A DNA stretch of 6,554 bases from Fidelibacterota bacterium UBA1134 (GCA_002311975.1 DCAL01000067.1:4034-10587); one strand, 5' to 3'; shown: positions 1-6,001, numbered from the stretch's first letter. Numbers and translations are program-made. Notes: a model not told the origin generated them from the sequence alone.

Positions 1-677
1 CAAGCCTCCAGTTCGGGGAGGATTGCGTCCCTGTCGAGACGAAATATGTTCATGCTGACGCCGATCCTTCCGGCATCATCTCTGGCCTTTTCTACCTGCT
101 CTGCATTCGGCTTCTCCACGATTTCGGTCAGAAATCCTTCATCATCTTTCCAAATGACGGCAAATGCGTTCACCCGCTCCGGCTCCACTCCCAAAGCGTC
201 GCGGTCATAGTCTATCATTGAGTTCTGGTGGTCATCTTTCAGAAGCGCCTCCAGAGAAAATACCGAATAGAGATTATCACTATTGCAGATTGTGAACTTT
301 TGACCATTCCAATCACTGCGGGACTTGAGTCCCTGCAAGACGGCGTCGGCGGTGCCGAGAGGTTTGGAACGCCTTTCAGGAATCGTCTGCCTTGCAAAAC
401 TTAGCTTCAGTCCCCAGACGTTCCGGTCGCGGTAGTACGGCTCGGTGACCTCGTCATGTTCATTAAGAACGAGTACCACATCTTCGTATCGCGCGGCGGC
501 GGCGTTAAACAGGAGATAGTCCAGAAACGGGCGGCCCCCTTCACCGACACTGATCATCGCCTTGGGTTGCATGTTCGCCTCCCGCACCAACTTCTTGCTG
601 AGACTCGCCTCTCCCGTTGCGGATCTTTTCATGCGCGAGGAAATCCCAGCCGCCAGAATCATCAAGTTTCTATCCAT
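1..677 (-). CDS. Sugar-1-phosphate nucleotidyltransferase (NDP-sugar pyrophosphorylase family), C-terminus cut by window edge
   Basis: The 225 visible codons encode the catalytic core of a nucleotidyltransferase that would join a sugar-1-phosphate to an NTP, giving an NDP-sugar and pyrophosphate in the cytoplasm. Visible motifs are the N-terminal nucleotide-binding loop LAAGISSRMKR (residues 8-18), QPKAMI (37-42, K39 the family lysine), KPLGTADAV (105-113), a metal-binding aspartate in NSDN (132-135, where the family more often has GD), and VEKPN (187-191). The ATG at 677-675 overlaps the kinase stop by 8 bp. A GAGGGG Shine-Dalgarno sequence 10 nt upstream and the position of the nucleotide-binding loop right after it support this start. 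The spacing between the first loop and the PK motif is about ten residues longer than in textbook members. The ORF is open to base 1, so any C-terminal left-handed helix or acyltransferase domain is not visible. Which sugar and which NTP it uses cannot be read here; pairing with the upstream kinase suggests a salvage role. The family call is firm. Confidence 0.88.
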   Translation of the reverse strand, partial: MDRNLMILAAGISSRMKRSATGEASLSKKLVREANMQPKAMISVGEGGRPFLDYLLFNAAAARYEDVVLVLNEHDEVTEPYYRDRNVWGLKLSFARQTIPERRSKPLGTADAVLQGLKSRSDWNGQKFTICNSDNLYSVFSLEALLKDDHQNSMIDYDRDALGVEPERVNAFAVIWKDDEGFLTEIVEKPNAEQVEKARDDAGRIGVSMNIFRLDRDAILPELEA

Positions 678-1731
678 CTGTGCTCAACCCCTCATCCACA
701 TGGACGGTATAAGCCTTCCCTCCAACCCTCTCAATCGCTTCCGCCACCTTTTCGGGATTGTCAGGTGCATAGGCGAACATACAACCTCCACCGCCGGAAC
801 CGTTAATCTTCCCGCCCAACGCTCCCGCACTGTCGGCAGCCTTCAGCATCGTCTCAATCATGGTAGTGGAGACATCCAGCGCATCCCTCAGAATCGCGTG
901 CTGGCGATTCAAAAAATCACCCAGTTCGTCATCGTCAAAGTCCGCATCTTGCAGCATGGCCAATCCACTATGGGTAAGATCACGATTTCTCAGCGTCTCA
1001 GACAATAGATGTTTCTCTTCCACTGACAGATCTCTCATTCCGGCGATATCATCAGCCGTTGACGCACTCAGGGAAAAATCCCGGTGCATATCTCTGATCT
1101 TGAGAGTTATATCTAGAACTCTTTCTTTAGATTTTCCCAAGAGGACCTGCGTATCCTTCTCTTCGAGAGAATCTCCTAAGACGAAAGTACCCAGCCGGCA
1201 AGCAAGCCTCTCCACACTCACCTCAGGCTCGGATTCGAGATAGATGACACCTCCCAAGGCGGAAACATACTGGTCCATCATCCCTCCTGCCTCACGGAAT
1301 TCCACTACTTCCGCGCGGTAGGCCAGATCGGCAATCATCTCGGGATCGAGGTCTGCCTTCTGATCACTCATGCGGGCAAGGAAGTTGATCCATGATACGA
1401 CCATGGCGGAAGAGCTTGCTGTTCCGGCCTGAATGGGAATATCACCGTTCACACTACAGTCGAAACCGGCCGAAAATGTAAAGCCGTCCTTCCGCATGAC
1501 GTTGATGGCGCTTCTGAAGTAGTCCGCCTTCTTCTCATAGACGAGGTCTCCCTTAATGGAGAAAGTCTCGTTCTCATCCATGTCGGGAAGATCGATGGAG
1601 ACAGTCATGTCATCGCGGTGGGAACCTTCGATTGTCAGGCGAAGCGAGATAGCGGCGGCGATGACGGGCAGACCGAGATAATCCTGATGCTCACCGAAAA
1701 GGCAGATGCGGCCGGGCGAAGAGACTATCAA
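670..1731 (-). CDS. GHMP-family sugar 1-kinase, galactokinase-like
   Basis: This 353-residue protein should transfer phosphate from ATP to the anomeric hydroxyl of a hexose in the cytoplasm. The N-terminal signature is PGRICLFGEHQDYLG (residues 6-20). It keeps the R, GEH and DY that in galactokinases position the sugar, but has C where galactokinases have N. The ATP-phosphate loop is PIQAGTASSSA (99-109). GGMMDQ (149-154) aligns with the galactokinase catalytic aspartate segment, making D153 the likely catalytic residue. GGKINGSGGGGC (306-317) is the C-terminal GHMP glycine-rich motif. The start is TTG: an in-frame TAG lies two codons upstream and no ATG or GTG lies between it and the PGR motif. 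TTGA forms a 4-bp overlap with the symporter stop. At 353 residues it is somewhat shorter than usual galactokinases, with almost no N-terminal leader. Its setting beside a GH109 enzyme suggests GalNAc as substrate, as for human GALK2; galactose or another hexose is possible. Confidence 0.88.
   Translation of the reverse strand: MIVSSPGRICLFGEHQDYLGLPVIAAAISLRLTIEGSHRDDMTVSIDLPDMDENETFSIKGDLVYEKKADYFRSAINVMRKDGFTFSAGFDCSVNGDIPIQAGTASSSAMVVSWINFLARMSDQKADLDPEMIADLAYRAEVVEFREAGGMMDQYVSALGGVIYLESEPEVSVERLACRLGTFVLGDSLEEKDTQVLLGKSKERVLDITLKIRDMHRDFSLSASTADDIAGMRDLSVEEKHLLSETLRNRDLTHSGLAMLQDADFDDDELGDFLNRQHAILRDALDVSTTMIETMLKAADSAGALGGKINGSGGGGCMFAYAPDNPEKVAEAIERVGGKAYTVHVDEGLSTDG
688..693 (-). promoter_or_regulatory. 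Shine-Dalgarno site of the nucleotidyltransferase gene
   Basis: On the minus strand GAGGGG lies 10 nt before the ATG at 677, inside the 3' end of the kinase gene. It supports initiation at that ATG and translation coupled to the end of the kinase. Confidence 0.5.
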
Positions 1732-3476
1732 GATCTATTCCAGACTTTGAACAGACCGACGGAAGCGACAGTCGCCAGCCCCATGAGAAAAACTCCCGAG
1801 GAGGATCCGTAGATGAGGTGACCGGTACCCAGCAGGAAACCATAAACCGCCACGCATCCAAGTATCATGGAGAGGATTCCGCGGGGGACGGGCCACGGCT
1901 GACTATCACTGCCGGGGAATCTCTTCCAGCCGGGTCCGCCGGGATTAACCTTGTGCACAAACTTTTGCAGTGTCTCATCACTGTCCGGGCGAGTGAAGAA
2001 AGTGGCGACGATCCAGACAGTGGTGGTGAGGACGGCACCGATGACTATCTTCTGCCACGATGCCAGAGGATACAGACCCAAGCCGTCGTGCACGAAATTG
2101 AAGTAGCTCGCAATGATGAGTGAACTGACCATAGCCACGATCTCTGTGTAGGCGTTGATCCGCCACCAGAACCAGCGCAAAATATAGATGAGACCTGTCC
2201 CCGCGCCCAACAGTAAAAGTAGCGAAAATGCTTGCGCTGCGCTGGTCAGAATCAGTCCCAGACCTGCGCCCAGAATGACTGATATGACGGTGAACATCCG
2301 GCCGGCCCAGACCAGTTCCTTTTCGCCGGCTTGCGGTTTTACGAAGCGGTGATAAAAGTCGTTCACCAGATAACTGGCGCCCAGATTCAGTTGAGTGGAC
2401 ATGGTACTCATGAAGGCGGCGATGAGCGACGCGGCCACCATGCCGAGAAGTCCCGATGGCAAAAGGGTCAGCATGGCAGGATAAGCCACATCGTGCCCCA
2501 GTTTGTCCGATGGCAGATTTGGGAATGCGGATTGCAGGTCTTTGAGTTCCGGAAAGATAACCAAAGATGCCAAAGCGATTAGTATCCAGGGCCAGGGGCG
2601 CAGGGCATAGTGAGCCACATTAAATAAAAACGTTGCTCCCACGGCATTCCTCTCATCCTTGGCTGAAAACATCCTCTGGGCGATGTACCCGCCGCCTCCG
2701 GGCTCAGCGCCAGGATAATAGCTGGCCCACCACTGCACCGCCAGCGGCACCAGCAAAAGGGGCACCCAGATGTCCGGATTGGAAAGATCTGGGATCAGCG
2801 TCAGCCTGTCCACCACGTTCTCGTTTGTGAGGAGATTGGCAAGTCCTCCCACCTGTTCCAAACCGAGCAGATAGATGCACGCCCAGATCGATCCTATCAT
2901 AGCCAAGGCAAACTGAACAAAATCGGTGATGATGATCGCCTTCAGACCTCCCAGAGTACTATAGGCTAACGTGACAGAACATGCGATGGTGAGGGTCACC
3001 CAGCCGGGCCATCCCAGAACGATCTCGCCGAATTTGATTGCCGCCAGACTGACCGATCCCATCACCAGCACATTGAAGATCAATCCGAGATAGAGCGCAC
3101 GGAATCCCCGCAGGAAAGCCGCCGCCCGGCCGCTGTAGCGGAGTTCATAGAATTCAACATCGGTGAGCACACCGGAACGCCTCCACAGATTTGCATAGAC
3201 AAATACCGTCAGCATTCCTGTCAGCAGAAACGCCCACCAGACCCAGTTACCGCTGACTCCGTTCTGCCGCACAAGATCTGTCACAAGATTAGGTGTGTCC
3301 GTGGAAAAGGTAGTGGCTACCATGCTCACACCCAGCAGCCACCACGGCATGTTGCGCCCGGCCAGAAAAAAGGATTGAGTATCCCGGCCGGCTCTCTTTG
3401 ACGCCCAGATCCCCACCGTTAGGGAGAGGACGAAATAGGCAAAGACGATGATCCAGTCGATGGTTGAGAGCGTCAT
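1728..3476 (-). CDS. Sodium:solute symporter (SSS/SGLT family)
   Basis: This 582-residue inner-membrane protein is very hydrophobic, with roughly a dozen or more predicted membrane segments. Family marks are FFLAGRNMPWWLLG (residues 36-49) after the first helix, STLGGLKAIIITDFVQF (173-189), the cytoplasmic-loop motif YIAQRMFSAKDERNA (264-278), and FMSTMSTQLNLGASYLVND (355-373). The last contains the serines and threonines that in SSS carriers form the Na+ site. Members import sugars, amino acids or similar solutes with Na+. A soluble stretch near 497-530 precedes the last two membrane segments, as in longer SGLT-type members. The ATG lies 3 nt after the GH109 stop with no clear Shine-Dalgarno sequence, so translation is probably coupled. 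The TGA overlaps the kinase TTG start. Placement between a glycosidase and a sugar kinase argues for a sugar substrate, most simply the one released by GH109. Family is certain; substrate is inferred. Confidence 0.93.
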   Translation of the reverse strand: MTLSTIDWIIVFAYFVLSLTVGIWASKRAGRDTQSFFLAGRNMPWWLLGVSMVATTFSTDTPNLVTDLVRQNGVSGNWVWWAFLLTGMLTVFVYANLWRRSGVLTDVEFYELRYSGRAAAFLRGFRALYLGLIFNVLVMGSVSLAAIKFGEIVLGWPGWVTLTIACSVTLAYSTLGGLKAIIITDFVQFALAMIGSIWACIYLLGLEQVGGLANLLTNENVVDRLTLIPDLSNPDIWVPLLLVPLAVQWWASYYPGAEPGGGGYIAQRMFSAKDERNAVGATFLFNVAHYALRPWPWILIALASLVIFPELKDLQSAFPNLPSDKLGHDVAYPAMLTLLPSGLLGMVAASLIAAFMSTMSTQLNLGASYLVNDFYHRFVKPQAGEKELVWAGRMFTVISVILGAGLGLILTSAAQAFSLLLLLGAGTGLIYILRWFWWRINAYTEIVAMVSSLIIASYFNFVHDGLGLYPLASWQKIVIGAVLTTTVWIVATFFTRPDSDETLQKFVHKVNPGGPGWKRFPGSDSQPWPVPRGILSMILGCVAVYGFLLGTGHLIYGSSSGVFLMGLATVASVGLFKVWNRS

Positions 3477-3479
3477 GTT

Positions 3480-4841
3480 TTATATGTCATCTGCGAGGGC
3501 AAAGATAGGACCGTTGGTCTCCCACTTTCCGCGGGTGAAGTCAGGGAATTTCACAGATGAACTGCCGCTGGCGATGGACTGTTCAGAGAGCGGACTAATG
3601 ACACTCATAGAGACAGCATCATAGACATCGATGGGCGGAGGCGCATCTCTCCTTACCGACTCAAGAAACGCCCTTACGATGAAGAAATCCATACCGCCGT
3701 GACCGGCGCCGGCAGCCTGACCCTCGAAGCGCTTCCAGAGGGGATGATCGTACTTTTCGAGATACGGCGCCGCCGGTTCCCATCTGTGTTCTTCCGGACT
3801 AATGCCTTCCATATAGATGGAGTCGTTATCCACCATCCACAACCCTTTCGTCCCCTGAACACGGAAATTGAGAGAATAGGGACGGGGAGAATTGGTGTCG
3901 TGGCTCACTACCACGGTCTGCCCGCCGGCACACTTGATGACCGTCGTCACGACGTCACCGAGCTTGAACTTGATTCCGGCGTTGGGATGGTCTTCGCCCG
4001 CCTGATCCACAATGTATTTGTGTAAGCCTCGCGTCTGAGTGGCGGTTGATGTAAGATGGACAAATCGGTTGCCGCGGTTGATATCCAGCATTGTTGAGAC
4101 GGGACCGGCGCCGTGCGTAGGGTAGAGATCACCGTTCCTGTTGACGGAATGATTCGTTCTCCACCTGGCCTCGCTGAATCCTTTTTCACCGAACTCCACA
4201 CCACCGCCGTAAGGTTGTTTGCCATCGTTGAACTTGACGTGACGCAGATCATGCTGGTAACCACACTGACAGTGGAGGAGTTCACCAAACAGTCGTTTCC
4301 TGACCATGTTAAGGACCGCCATAACATCGCGGCGGTAGCAGACATTCTCCAGGATCATACAGAATTTTCCCGTCCGCTCTGACGTGTCCACGAGATTCCA
4401 GCAATCCTCCACCGTCAGTGCTGCGGGGACTTCCACGCCCACATGCATCCCCGCCTCCATGGCAGCCAAGGCCATAGGCGCATGCCATTCCCACGGCGTG
4501 GCGATAATGATCCCATCCAGATCTTCCCGCTCAACCATATTGAGATAATCCTCAGGCCCCTTGCGGTAGATCGCAGGCTTTTTGCGTCCGGCTTCTTGAT
4601 AAACCTTCAGCGCCATGCCGATCATCCCTTCGTCTATATCACAGATGGCGGATATCTCCACATCTCTGCGTCTCAAGGCGAGCTGGATGTGCCATTGACC
4701 TCTCAATCCTGTGCCGATAACACCGATACGCACCCTCTCACTCTTCAGCGATCCGCGCAAGAGACCTACCGGCAGGATCGCGGCTCCCACGGCGACAGTT
4801 GACGTAGATTTCACAAATTCACGTCTGCTGATTCTACTCAT
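3480..4841 (-). CDS. GH109 NAD-dependent glycosidase, probable alpha-N-acetylgalactosaminidase, Tat-exported
   Basis: This 453-residue protein has a Gfo/Idh/MocA fold and closely resembles the GH109 enzymes as I remember them. GH109 hydrolyses terminal alpha-GalNAc by transient oxidation with tightly bound NAD+, elimination and addition. A twin-arginine signal SRREFVK (residues 5-11) and a hydrophobic stretch to about residue 30 predict folded export, which fits a protein that must load its cofactor in the cytoplasm. The Rossmann loop is GVIGTGLRG (40-48). Segments typical of GH109 rather than of ordinary dehydrogenases are ATPWEWH (114-120), LENVCYRRDVM (164-174), YQHDLR (195-200), NRNGDLYPTHG (234-244), RPYSLNF (320-326), EKYDHPLWK (362-370) and HGGMDFF (381-387). 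From memory of the Elizabethkingia enzyme, E165, Y195, H197, D199, Y240, H243 and Y322 match its active-site residues with a near-constant numbering offset. The start ATG has a G-rich Shine-Dalgarno sequence and directly precedes the Tat motif. It heads the four-gene block. Confidence 0.92.
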   Translation of the reverse strand: MSRISRREFVKSTSTVAVGAAILPVGLLRGSLKSERVRIGVIGTGLRGQWHIQLALRRRDVEISAICDIDEGMIGMALKVYQEAGRKKPAIYRKGPEDYLNMVEREDLDGIIIATPWEWHAPMALAAMEAGMHVGVEVPAALTVEDCWNLVDTSERTGKFCMILENVCYRRDVMAVLNMVRKRLFGELLHCQCGYQHDLRHVKFNDGKQPYGGGVEFGEKGFSEARWRTNHSVNRNGDLYPTHGAGPVSTMLDINRGNRFVHLTSTATQTRGLHKYIVDQAGEDHPNAGIKFKLGDVVTTVIKCAGGQTVVVSHDTNSPRPYSLNFRVQGTKGLWMVDNDSIYMEGISPEEHRWEPAAPYLEKYDHPLWKRFEGQAAGAGHGGMDFFIVRAFLESVRRDAPPPIDVYDAVSMSVISPLSEQSIASGSSSVKFPDFTRGKWETNGPIFALADDI

Positions 4842-4851
4842 CTTCTTGTTA

Positions 4852-4856
4852 CCCCC
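4852..4856 (-). promoter_or_regulatory. Shine-Dalgarno-like GGGGG of the GH109 gene
   Basis: Five guanines on the minus strand lie 10 nt before the GH109 ATG at 4841, within the 32-nt gap after the YfiM-like gene. I see no hairpin or T-tract in this gap, so nothing separates the two genes transcriptionally. Confidence 0.45.
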
Positions 4857-4873
4857 AAACTGAGGTTGTTAAA

Positions 4874-5287
4874 CTAATCTCGATTCCGGAAAGTCAGTGC
4901 AGCCACAGCCGCTCCGGCAAGATTGTAAATCAGGTCTTTCTTACTGAAGAATCCTCTCGGCCTGCGGCTGTCCATAATCTCTTTGACCAATCCCAACAGA
5001 ATTCCGCTGGAGAGAGAAATCGCCATGGCAGATTCGGCAGGCAGATCACTGTTCTGCGCCATGAGACTGTATGAACCACCGACCCATGCATAACTTAGCA
5101 CGAAATGGTACACTTTATCCTTAGAAAACCATGAATCGACAACGGACATCACGGCTGAAGTGTCATCTAGAATGCTTGCAGTTGTGTCGGCAGGCTGGGC
5201 CTCACCTACATTCAGGCTGAAGATGAAAACTGCGAGCGCAGCTGTCTGCCAGCCATGAGACTTTGCCGAGGCCATTTTCTGCTTCAT
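4874..5287 (-). CDS. YfiM-like (DUF2279-type) small exported protein
   Basis: From the ATG at 5287 the protein has 137 residues. Residues 1-30 form a signal peptide: lysines at 2 and 4, a hydrophobic run at about 15-27, and likely cleavage after GEA (28-30). There is no lipobox cysteine, unlike the E. coli lipoprotein YfiM. The mature part shares YfiM's pattern as I remember it: SKDKVYHF (residues 55-62), a hydrophobic glycine-rich stretch, then KEIMDSRRPRGFFSKKDL (102-119) and NLAGA (122-126). Two hydrophobic segments around 85-101 and 119-133 could be membrane-associated. The molecular role of this family is not established as far as I know; envelope location is the safest statement. A TTG at 5308 would add seven residues, but the ATG gives a more normal signal peptide. 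Neither start has a convincing Shine-Dalgarno sequence. It ends 32 nt before the GH109 gene and may be cotranscribed with it. Confidence 0.72.
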   Translation of the reverse strand: MKQKMASAKSHGWQTAALAVFIFSLNVGEAQPADTTASILDDTSAVMSVVDSWFSKDKVYHFVLSYAWVGGSYSLMAQNSDLPAESAMAISLSSGILLGLVKEIMDSRRPRGFFSKKDLIYNLAGAAVAALTFRNRD

Positions 5288-5351
5288 AACGGGGAAACTA
5301 AAATACAAAGAAGGGAGAGTTAATTCACCTATGAATTCGGAGCGACAACAG

Positions 5352-5483
5352 CTACCGGGACTGCCTCCTCTCCCCTGTGCAGATCAGGGGAATACCATCG
5401 ATGAGATCCGGCAAGTGGATCGCCTCATTCAAGCGGAGCCTGCCCTTCATAGTGGAACGTAGAGGTGCTCGCTCCCCGTACAT
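5352..5483 (-). CDS. Possible 43-residue ORF, unknown function
   Basis: The frame is open from a TAA at 5555-5553 to a TAG at 5354-5352. An ATG at 5483 is preceded by GGAG with a 6-nt spacer, the best Shine-Dalgarno arrangement in the intergenic stretch. The product would be basic at both ends (RSTMKGRLRL near the start, TGERRQSR at the end) with a central EAIHLPDLIDGIPL. I recognise no family. A second minus-strand frame is open over part of the same region, which weakens the case. It could be a small real gene, a relic or chance. Confidence 0.18.
   Translation of the reverse strand: MYGERAPLRSTMKGRLRLNEAIHLPDLIDGIPLICTGERRQSR
5371..5391. repeat. Perfect 7-bp inverted repeat (hairpin)
   Basis: TCCCCTG and CAGGGGA are exact inverted repeats separated by 7 nt (TGCAGAT). 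No T-tract follows on either strand, so it is not a standard intrinsic terminator. It lies about 85-105 bp upstream of the YfiM-like start and could be a protein-binding site or an RNA hairpin. Confidence 0.4.
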
Positions 5484-5589
5484 CTGTTTCTCCACTTGTG
5501 TTGGTTTTTCGCGTCTCAGTATGTGGTGGCGCCAAATAAGCAGGGTGCTTCTTTACCGAGTTGTCAATCACACTTTTCTGGGGAATACC
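5387..5589. repeat. Pair of 10-bp direct repeats (5387-5396 and 5580-5589)
   Basis: GGGGAATACC occurs at 5387-5396 and again at 5580-5589, with 183 bp between the copies. The left copy overlaps the hairpin arm. I see no matching terminal inverted repeats just inside the copies, so a target-site duplication around an insertion is not supported. A chance match in a stretch this long is possible. Confidence 0.25.
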
Positions 5590-5739
5590 TTATGATTGTT
5601 GCGCGCGGACGTACATATCCATCAGATTTTGTATCATCTTTTGGTATGGTGAATGAAGTTCCTTTCCTTTAGATCTAAAATAATTCAAAGCAAAAGCAGA
5701 AATCTCCAAGGTGATCTTTTTTGATCTCTTCTTTTACAT
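5590..5739 (-). pseudogene. Ribbon-helix-helix (CopG/BrnA-like antitoxin) remnant with a stop at codon 2
   Basis: The minus strand from 5739 reads ATG TAA, then 47 open codons in the same frame ending in TAA at 5592-5590. The 47 residues look like a complete small ribbon-helix-helix fold: a basic strand KKRSKKITLEIS, a first helix AFALNYFRSKGKEL, then SPYQKMIQNLMDMYVRAQ. The FRSKGK and PYQ...N..Y pattern is typical of CopG/BrnA-type antitoxins, which bind operator DNA as dimers and neutralise a toxin. The only other plausible start in the frame is TTG at 5709, which would remove most of the N-terminal strand. The simplest reading is a gene silenced by a nonsense change in codon 2 (an AAA codon would need one substitution). 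Use of a rare start codon or recoding cannot be excluded. No toxin gene is recognisable nearby. Fold assignment is by pattern only. Confidence 0.5.
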
Positions 5740-5755
5740 CAGTGACCGTGGATGA

Positions 5756-5857
5756 TTAATCCACTATCACGCTCACCCTGTTGGTTCCCAATGTGTCCGC
5801 AATCTGGGAACTCAACCGTACGTTAACCGTGATCCTGTTATTTGATGAATTGTCCAT
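5756..5857 (-). CDS. Possible 33-residue ORF, unknown function
   Basis: ATG at 5857 to TAA at 5758-5756 on the minus strand; an in-frame TAA three codons upstream rules out a longer form. The product begins MDNSSNNRITVNVRL and ends NRVSVIVD, with alternating hydrophobic residues that suggest beta strands. No Shine-Dalgarno sequence is visible. It starts about 60 nt downstream of the projected transcription start of the promoter-like pair at 5926-5954, and the ribbon-helix-helix remnant follows 16 nt after its stop. After its TAA the same frame stays open for 21 more codons. I recognise no family; it may be a fragment of a larger lost gene. Confidence 0.22.
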   Translation of the reverse strand: MDNSSNNRITVNVRLSSQIADTLGTNRVSVIVD

Positions 5858-5925
5858 AGCACATTAAGTAAGTGCAGGGCCCTATTGATTTAATGAAGGG
5901 CTTAAAGTCTCACCCTTGAGTCGAT

Positions 5926-5954
5926 AAGATAGGAACAGGGGAGGAAAGGGTCAA
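5926..5954 (-). promoter_or_regulatory. Sigma-70-like promoter, minus strand
   Basis: On the minus strand TTGACC (5954-5949, five of six matches to the -35 consensus) is followed by a 17-nt spacer and TATCTT (5931-5926, four of six matches to the -10). Transcription would start near 5918 and run through the 33-codon ORF and the ribbon-helix-helix remnant. FCB-group bacteria often use divergent promoter sequences, so function is uncertain. Confidence 0.35.
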
Positions 5955-6001
5955 GAAACTTCGGTAGGTTTTCTATTAGAACCAGGCCGATTTGTGATAT
6001 T

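Noticed and set aside
562..1243. Plus-strand ORFs of 127 to 148 codons opposite the kinase and nucleotidyltransferase
   Set aside because: Low-complexity serine/arginine-rich products lying antisense to genes with clear motifs; they are shadows of the real coding strand.
3480..4841. Ordinary sugar dehydrogenase (inositol or glucose-fructose oxidoreductase type)
   Set aside because: The fold is shared, but the ATPWEWH, LENVCYRRDVM, YQHDLR and LYPTHG segments and the Tat signal are those of GH109.
5288..5308. TTG at 5308 as the start of the YfiM-like gene
   Set aside because: It lacks a Shine-Dalgarno sequence and adds an aromatic leader before the lysines; the ATG at 5287 gives a normal signal peptide, though the choice is not certain.
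5371..5391. Intrinsic transcription terminator
   Set aside because: The stem is GC-rich, but no run of T follows on either strand.
5521..5571. TTGACA near 5568-5563 (minus strand) as a -35 element
   Set aside because: No acceptable -10 element lies at 16-18 nt; the nearest AT-rich hexamers are more than 20 nt away.
5377..5595. 72-codon plus-strand ORF in the intergenic stretch
   Set aside because: It starts at GTG with no Shine-Dalgarno sequence, has no recognisable family pattern, and overlaps the better-supported minus-strand frames.
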